Shown in pieces: positions 56,173 through 56,359 of a DNA stretch of 56,359 nt (its first letter is position 1; each line of letters starts with the position of its first letter). The notes under the pieces are model-generated. The model saw nothing but the letters and a program-made list of their open reading frames with translations. It ran no database searches and was not told where the DNA came from. The DNA lies in assembly GCF_030247605.1 (NCBI RefSeq), contig NZ_JAOTSB010000019.1:1-56359 (forward strand). The letters run 5' to 3'. This stretch comes from Acidaminobacter sp. (GTDB taxonomy: Bacteria; Bacillota; Clostridia; Peptostreptococcales; Acidaminobacteraceae). The position numbers were made by a program, and so were the translations under genes.

Positions 56173-56359
56173 ATCAAAAATTATGTTATGTAAACTATTA
56201 ACATATTTGTAACACATACGACAATCTTCGACCTTTAAAATCACTTTTGACATGATAAAGTTATTGTATACCTAGATTCTACGTGCAATCTACTCATATA
56301 ACCCTTTAAGCAAGTATTTATAATCGTTAAGCCAAAACCATTCTTTCACCCAATGGGTG

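Overview
The window looks like a chromosomal segment of a Gram-positive anaerobe of the Clostridia, of moderate GC content. The evidence is a large tRNA cluster behind an rRNA operon, a SigI/RsgI sigma/anti-sigma pair, S-box-type SAM riboswitch logic, Shine-Dalgarno sites of the AAGGAGG type on most genes, a cell-wall synthase with a single membrane anchor, lipoproteins, and a RocB/RocR-like arginine theme. The genus cannot be fixed from the sequence alone.

Layout. 1-2.7 kb: the 3' end of a 23S rRNA gene, a 5S gene and 17 tRNA genes, with double-hairpin spacer elements between some of them. 2.7-5.8 kb: an RNase H-like exonuclease, two half-size Gate-domain membrane proteins and L-asparaginase. 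6-9.3 kb: cysteine desulfurase, thiI and a B3/4-domain protein. 9.3-13.8 kb: a class A penicillin-binding protein and an EcsC-family protein. 14-17.5 kb: a REP-associated tyrosine transposase (RAYT), hflX and a YigZ-family gene. 17.7-26.3 kb: a CoA-binding protein, nadE, a MacAB-like ABC export operon, a YebC-family regulator and a secreted acidic protein. 26.5-33.7 kb: a glycosyltransferase, a cation/proton antiporter, a sigma-54-dependent activator, and sigI-rsgI. 33.9-41.9 kb: an SLC13 transporter, a GntR regulator and a guanidino-compound cluster (two DDAH-superfamily enzymes, RocB-like peptidase, AGCS symporter). 42-47.5 kb: a TetR/MFS efflux pair, a molybdopterin-domain lipoprotein, a SAM riboswitch, an unknown gene, a GNAT enzyme and a small lipoprotein. 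47.7-53.1 kb: an AT-rich accessory island with a DUF234-type ATPase, a decayed gene, an ATPase/TOPRIM-like gene pair that may be a defence system, and an intact ISL3-family insertion sequence with an 8-bp target duplication. 53.2-56.4 kb: a YibE/F-type membrane protein and a secreted protein with a proline/glutamate-rich linker.

The most unusual content is not a gene. At least three layers of repeats run through the window. (1) A 10-mer, GCCGATGGTC, occurs exactly 17 times (about 0.1 expected by chance), on both strands, in every reading frame when inside genes, and often as inverted pairs that form terminators. This is the same architecture as DNA uptake sequences in Neisseria and Pasteurellaceae. 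(2) 24-bp tandem arrays are built on an 11-bp palindrome, GTGTCwGACAC, including one array whose palindrome arms changed together. (3) 43-bp and 27-bp hairpin elements start with GAAACT(C/G)GG and sit against stop codons. The RAYT gene at 14.1 kb is a plausible source for layers 2 and 3. Gene starts are chosen from ribosome binding sites. Several long open frames reach upstream only because the 24-bp repeats contain no stop codons.
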